DNA from: Paenibacillus spongiae
GTDB taxonomy: Bacteria; Bacillota; Bacilli; Paenibacillales; Paenibacillaceae
Reading direction: 5' to 3'
NCBI RefSeq assembly: GCF_024734895.1
Contig: NZ_CP091430.1
Span: 4,978,501 to 5,042,500, forward strand
Length of the DNA stretch: 64,000 nt
Part shown: positions 60,963 through 64,000 of the stretch, in pieces
Layout of the letters: every line of letters begins with the position of its first letter
Numbering within the stretch: position 1 is the stretch's first letter
Program-made: the position numbers and the translations under genes
Notes under the pieces: generated by a model
Database searches by the model: none
What the model saw: the letters and a program-made list of their open reading frames with translations, nothing else
Told to the model about the DNA's origin: nothing

Positions 60963-61036
60963 TTTTATTTAATTGTTACTTTAAAACAGGTATACTAAAA
61001 CCGATCATTACACTTCCGTGCATAGGGGGCATACAG

Positions 61037-62533
61037 ATGCCGTTAATCGGACTGGATGTTGGAACGACGGGCTGCAAATCGACCTTATTCGATCAGGACG
61101 GCCGCATGCTGTCTTCGGCTTACCGGGAATATCCACTCGAAAACCCGCAGCCGGGCTATTATGAATTAAATCCAATTCGCGTATGGAATGAGGTTCAAAG
61201 CGTCATCGAAGAGACGATGGCCGACTATCCGGGCATTCAGGTTCAAGCTCTCTGCATATCCTCGCTTGGTGAAACCTTCGTCCCTGTCGATCGGAGCGGG
61301 AATGCGCTTAGCAGCGGCGTCCTATATACCGATCCAAGAGGAAAGGATCAGGCTGCGAGGCTGGAGCAGCTTTTCGGCAAACAGCGGATTATGGAGCTTG
61401 CAGGGGTCCCGCTGCATCCGATGTTCTCGTTGCCCAAGATGATGTGGATCAAAGAAAACCAGCCTGAAGTGTATGCACGCACCTGGAAATTCATGCTATT
61501 TGGCGATTACATTGCATATCTGCTGACCGGTATTTCAACCTGCAATCATTCCCTCGCTTCCAGAACGATGGCTTTCAATGTATCCAGACTGGAGTGGGAG
61601 TCATCGCTTATCGATGGCGCAGGAATCGATCGTTCGCAGTTTCCCGACCTCATTCGTCCCGGAGAGGTCATCGGTCAGGTCCGGATGGAAGCCGCGCAGC
61701 GGCTTGGTCTTCATAAGAATACGCTGGTTGTCGCGGGCGGACATGATCAGGCGTGCGCTGCGCTGGGTGCAGGTATTATGCGGGATCATCAAGCCATCGA
61801 CGGAATCGGTACCGTGGAATGCATTACACCGGCTTATTCCTCGCCTGTATTGAACGATAGGATGCTTGCCTACCAGTTCAACTGCGCCCCCCATGTTATA
61901 GAAGGGATGTATTTGACGTATGCATTCAATTTTACCGGCGGATCTCTCTTGAAATGGTATCGGGACCATTGGGGACAGGCCGCGGAGATTGAATCTCGAA
62001 AATCAAATATGAACGTCTATGACTATTTGTCATCAACCGCACCTGCAGCCCCGACGGATCTGCTTGTGATCCCGCACTTTGCCGGCTCAGGCACGCCATT
62101 TATGAATCCGGAAGATCGGGGCATGATTTACGGGCTGACGCTCGATACCGACGCCGGGCAGCTATACCGTTCACTGCTGGAGGGTGTGACATACGAGATG
62201 CGGAATAACCTGGAATGTCTATCTGCGGCCGGTATTCCAATCGATATGCTGCGTGCGGTCGGCGGAGGCTCCAAATCCGATCTCTGGCTGCAGATTAAAG
62301 CGGATATCATGAACCGACCTATCGAACGATTGAACATGAACGAAGCCGGCACGGTCGGCGCAATTATGCTTGCAGGCAAAGCGGCCGGCGTTTACCGCTC
62401 CTTCGAAGAAGCCGCTGACGTTCTCGTCAAGCCGGACAGAACCTTCTACCCGGACCAGACGAATGTGGACATTTATTGCGAGCGGTATGAGAAATATAAG
62501 AAGCTGCTCACATCGCTGGCTGCATTGCGGTGA
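61037..62533 (+). CDS. FGGY family carbohydrate kinase
   Basis: This protein of about 498 residues is a FGGY kinase (xylulokinase/L-fuculokinase-like) with the N-terminal ATPase loop GLDVGTTGCKSTLFDQDG, LTYAFNFTGGSLLKWYRDHWG, and the C-terminal RAVGGGSKSDLWLQIKADIM with the nucleotide-binding glycines. The ATG at 61037 has GGGGGC upstream; the earlier frame start at 60944 lies inside the promoter. It is divergent from the aldolase-araA operon and would phosphorylate L-ribulose or a related ketose. Confidence 0.9.
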   Translation: MPLIGLDVGTTGCKSTLFDQDGRMLSSAYREYPLENPQPGYYELNPIRVWNEVQSVIEETMADYPGIQVQALCISSLGETFVPVDRSGNALSSGVLYTDPRGKDQAARLEQLFGKQRIMELAGVPLHPMFSLPKMMWIKENQPEVYARTWKFMLFGDYIAYLLTGISTCNHSLASRTMAFNVSRLEWESSLIDGAGIDRSQFPDLIRPGEVIGQVRMEAAQRLGLHKNTLVVAGGHDQACAALGAGIMRDHQAIDGIGTVECITPAYSSPVLNDRMLAYQFNCAPHVIEGMYLTYAFNFTGGSLLKWYRDHWGQAAEIESRKSNMNVYDYLSSTAPAAPTDLLVIPHFAGSGTPFMNPEDRGMIYGLTLDTDAGQLYRSLLEGVTYEMRNNLECLSAAGIPIDMLRAVGGGSKSDLWLQIKADIMNRPIERLNMNEAGTVGAIMLAGKAAGVYRSFEEAADVLVKPDRTFYPDQTNVDIYCERYEKYKKLLTSLAALR

Positions 62534-62573
62534 TTATATGTTGTCGGATCAGGATAAATGGTTCTCTGAAGAA

Positions 62574-62609
62574 AAGAACCTCACCGTTAACAATTGCGGC
62601 GAGGTTCTT
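62574..62609. terminator. Terminator between kinase and the last gene
   Basis: AAGAACCTC and GAGGTTCTT arms with an inner CCG/CGG pairing lie between convergent genes. Confidence 0.75.
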
Positions 62610-62698
62610 GCAGCATCGATCAATTCGCGTACTCACTTCAGTATCCGAGAATCGGTATTCATAGCAATCGACATGGTAGATAACGTTTGTTCAGGCTC

Positions 62699-64000
62699 CT
62701 ACAACGTCTTCTGCGTGCGAAAAAATCGGACGGATAGCGGCTCCATCCAGATGCTGCGTACCGCTTCATCCGTAAAAAGATCGAACAATTGCAAATCGGT
62801 ATGAAGCTTTACCTCCGTTCCATCCAGATTGCCGCTAATAATCCCGAGCAGTCCTTCGCCATCTTCGCCTTCGTAATAAATCGGTCCAACATTCGGACAA
62901 TCCTCGATCCAAATCGGGAGAGACTCGCGCATAAGCCACTGCGCTACCTTGGCGACCATATACGCCCGGCATCGGTGAAGAAACTGAAAGGACGTAATCG
63001 GAACGGTGAACAACGCAACCCGGCCGCCAAGCTCATTCTCGAACAACACAACGCCCGGGGCCAATTCGTTCAGATGATCGTCCATTAGCATGGATATGGC
63101 TCTTGCATCAGGAGCGATATGAACATGAAGAGGAAGCTTCCCTTGTTTTTTGCTTTCTGACCAATTCGTCGTTTGCAAATTACCCGCGAATGGTCCGGTA
63201 AACTCATTCATTCCGAATTGCTCCACACTGAAACCGTCCACAAACCCGCTTGGCTTACAGCCCAAATACGGGCCGAATCCGCGGTTGTGCAAGTTTTCGA
63301 AGGCGAGTCCGTCGAGCATCAGTCCGCCGGCTAGCAGCTTCATTATTTCGGCTTCGTCATAGCATTGAACGGCATCGCCGAAGATGAGATTCCCCTTCCC
63401 TTGTTGAAACTGTACGGGAATGCCAAACTGCGGCAAATAGTTATCCGGATCCCGGTTTGGCATCACGTCTTCCAGCAATCCGCGCCGGCTCACTTGATGC
63501 AGGGCGGTATCCTTCCTCCACGGGAGGCCGAATCCGACCATCCTCTTCCCTTTTCTTGCCGCTTGGATCGTCTCCAGACGTTCCTTCTCTTCGATTAGAA
63601 GACGAAGAAAATCCGGTTCCTGCCCATAAGGGGTGGCCAAGTAATCATACAGATTAAGGGTAAAGCCTTCGGCCCCCGCCAACGCATGAAGCTCAAGCTG
63701 CAGCTTCGTGATGCGGATGCTCTTGGTGAACCGCGAATGCGGATAGTTCTCCACTTCACTCACGATCTGAATGTCTTCACCTACCGTGCTCATGCTCAAG
63801 GCCATAACCTGGTGAATGGTGAACAAATCGCCATGGATCGAATCGCTATAGCTGCAGCCTGCAGGGCGTGAGAGCGGTCTTCGGCTTCCGGCAAATTCCC
63901 GCAGCAGCACATCCATATCCCGCCCCTGCAAGGAATGCGCCGGTTCCCCGGAATTCATCAAACCGAGGCGTGTCAGAGGATTTACTTGCTCCACGGCCGC
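62699..64000 (-). CDS. C-terminal part (about 433 aa) of an unrecognised large protein
   Basis: The frame is open to the window edge and reads AAVEQVNPLTRLGLMNSG at the cut, so the real start probably lies outside. The protein is soluble and mixed alpha/beta. Segments such as LIEEKERLETIQAARK and GPIYYEGEDGEGLLGIISGN do not match a family I can name. A glycosidase-like role is possible from the carbohydrate setting, but that is only context. The stop is followed by a terminator shared with the kinase gene. Confidence 0.55.
   Translation of the reverse strand, partial: AAVEQVNPLTRLGLMNSGEPAHSLQGRDMDVLLREFAGSRRPLSRPAGCSYSDSIHGDLFTIHQVMALSMSTVGEDIQIVSEVENYPHSRFTKSIRITKLQLELHALAGAEGFTLNLYDYLATPYGQEPDFLRLLIEEKERLETIQAARKGKRMVGFGLPWRKDTALHQVSRRGLLEDVMPNRDPDNYLPQFGIPVQFQQGKGNLIFGDAVQCYDEAEIMKLLAGGLMLDGLAFENLHNRGFGPYLGCKPSGFVDGFSVEQFGMNEFTGPFAGNLQTTNWSESKKQGKLPLHVHIAPDARAISMLMDDHLNELAPGVVLFENELGGRVALFTVPITSFQFLHRCRAYMVAKVAQWLMRESLPIWIEDCPNVGPIYYEGEDGEGLLGIISGNLDGTEVKLHTDLQLFDLFTDEAVRSIWMEPLSVRFFRTQKTL

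Overview
The window looks like a chromosomal stretch of a Paenibacillus-like, endospore-forming Firmicute. The evidence is strong AGGAGG-type ribosome binding sites, several TTG and GTG starts, GC content near 53 %, YtxH, CotH and DUF86 (YutE-like) proteins, and a great many AraC, LacI and GntR one-component regulators next to sugar-catabolic genes. There are no rRNA or tRNA genes, no CRISPR array, no intact prophage or insertion sequence, and no complete sugar transporter. Both ends cut genes.

Region by region. 1-5.4 kb: housekeeping and stress genes (YtxH with DUF948, a SufR-like regulator, a DUF86 protein, a Dabb protein, a CuA-type cupredoxin, a holin-like protein). 5.4-8.9 kb: a split UxaA-type dehydratase plus SDR operon, divergent from a LacI regulator, with a palindromic operator between them. 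9.1-15.5 kb: a membrane-fused alpha/beta hydrolase, then a MarR regulator with a heterodimeric ABC exporter. 15.8-20.2 kb: an NHL-propeller protein, a LacI regulator and a GH78-like rhamnosidase. 20.7-31.8 kb: the most unusual block. A seven-gene operon on the minus strand (Gfo/Idh/MocA, TIM-barrel isomerase, sulfatase-fold protein, Gfo/Idh/MocA, APS-kinase-like CysC, sulfatase-fold protein, canonical sulfatase) is divergent from a PhyH dioxygenase and flanked by two AraC regulators. Its leader carries three 69-70 bp repeats.

32-49 kb: a GNAT enzyme, more AraC/PhyH pairs, an orphan pair of DndB-like DGQHR proteins, a GntR/LacI-chimera regulator with an alpha-mannosidase (GH38), a DUF6492 protein, another isomerase, another Gfo/Idh/MocA enzyme, and two decayed genes (a DUF4855 remnant and a MalT-like LuxR remnant). 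49-53 kb: LacI with L-fucose isomerase, and a second LacI regulator. 53.3-58.3 kb: a purple-acid-type phosphatase divergent from a VTC polyphosphate polymerase, DUF4956 and CotH kinase operon, with a Pho-box-like triple direct repeat between them. 58.4-62.5 kb: L-arabinose isomerase with a class II aldolase, divergent from an FGGY kinase. 62.7 kb to the end: a truncated unknown protein.

Together the region reads as a carbohydrate-scavenging island. Glycosidases release mannose and rhamnose-type sugars, sulfatase-fold enzymes remove or transfer sulfate or phosphate groups, Gfo/Idh/MocA and isomerase enzymes rearrange the sugar, and each module has its own regulator. Candidate new biology: the sulfatase/CysC operon with two threonine-type sulfatase-fold proteins, the shared hairpin leader element found before two different operons, the repeated AraC-PhyH pairing, and the orphan DndB pair.
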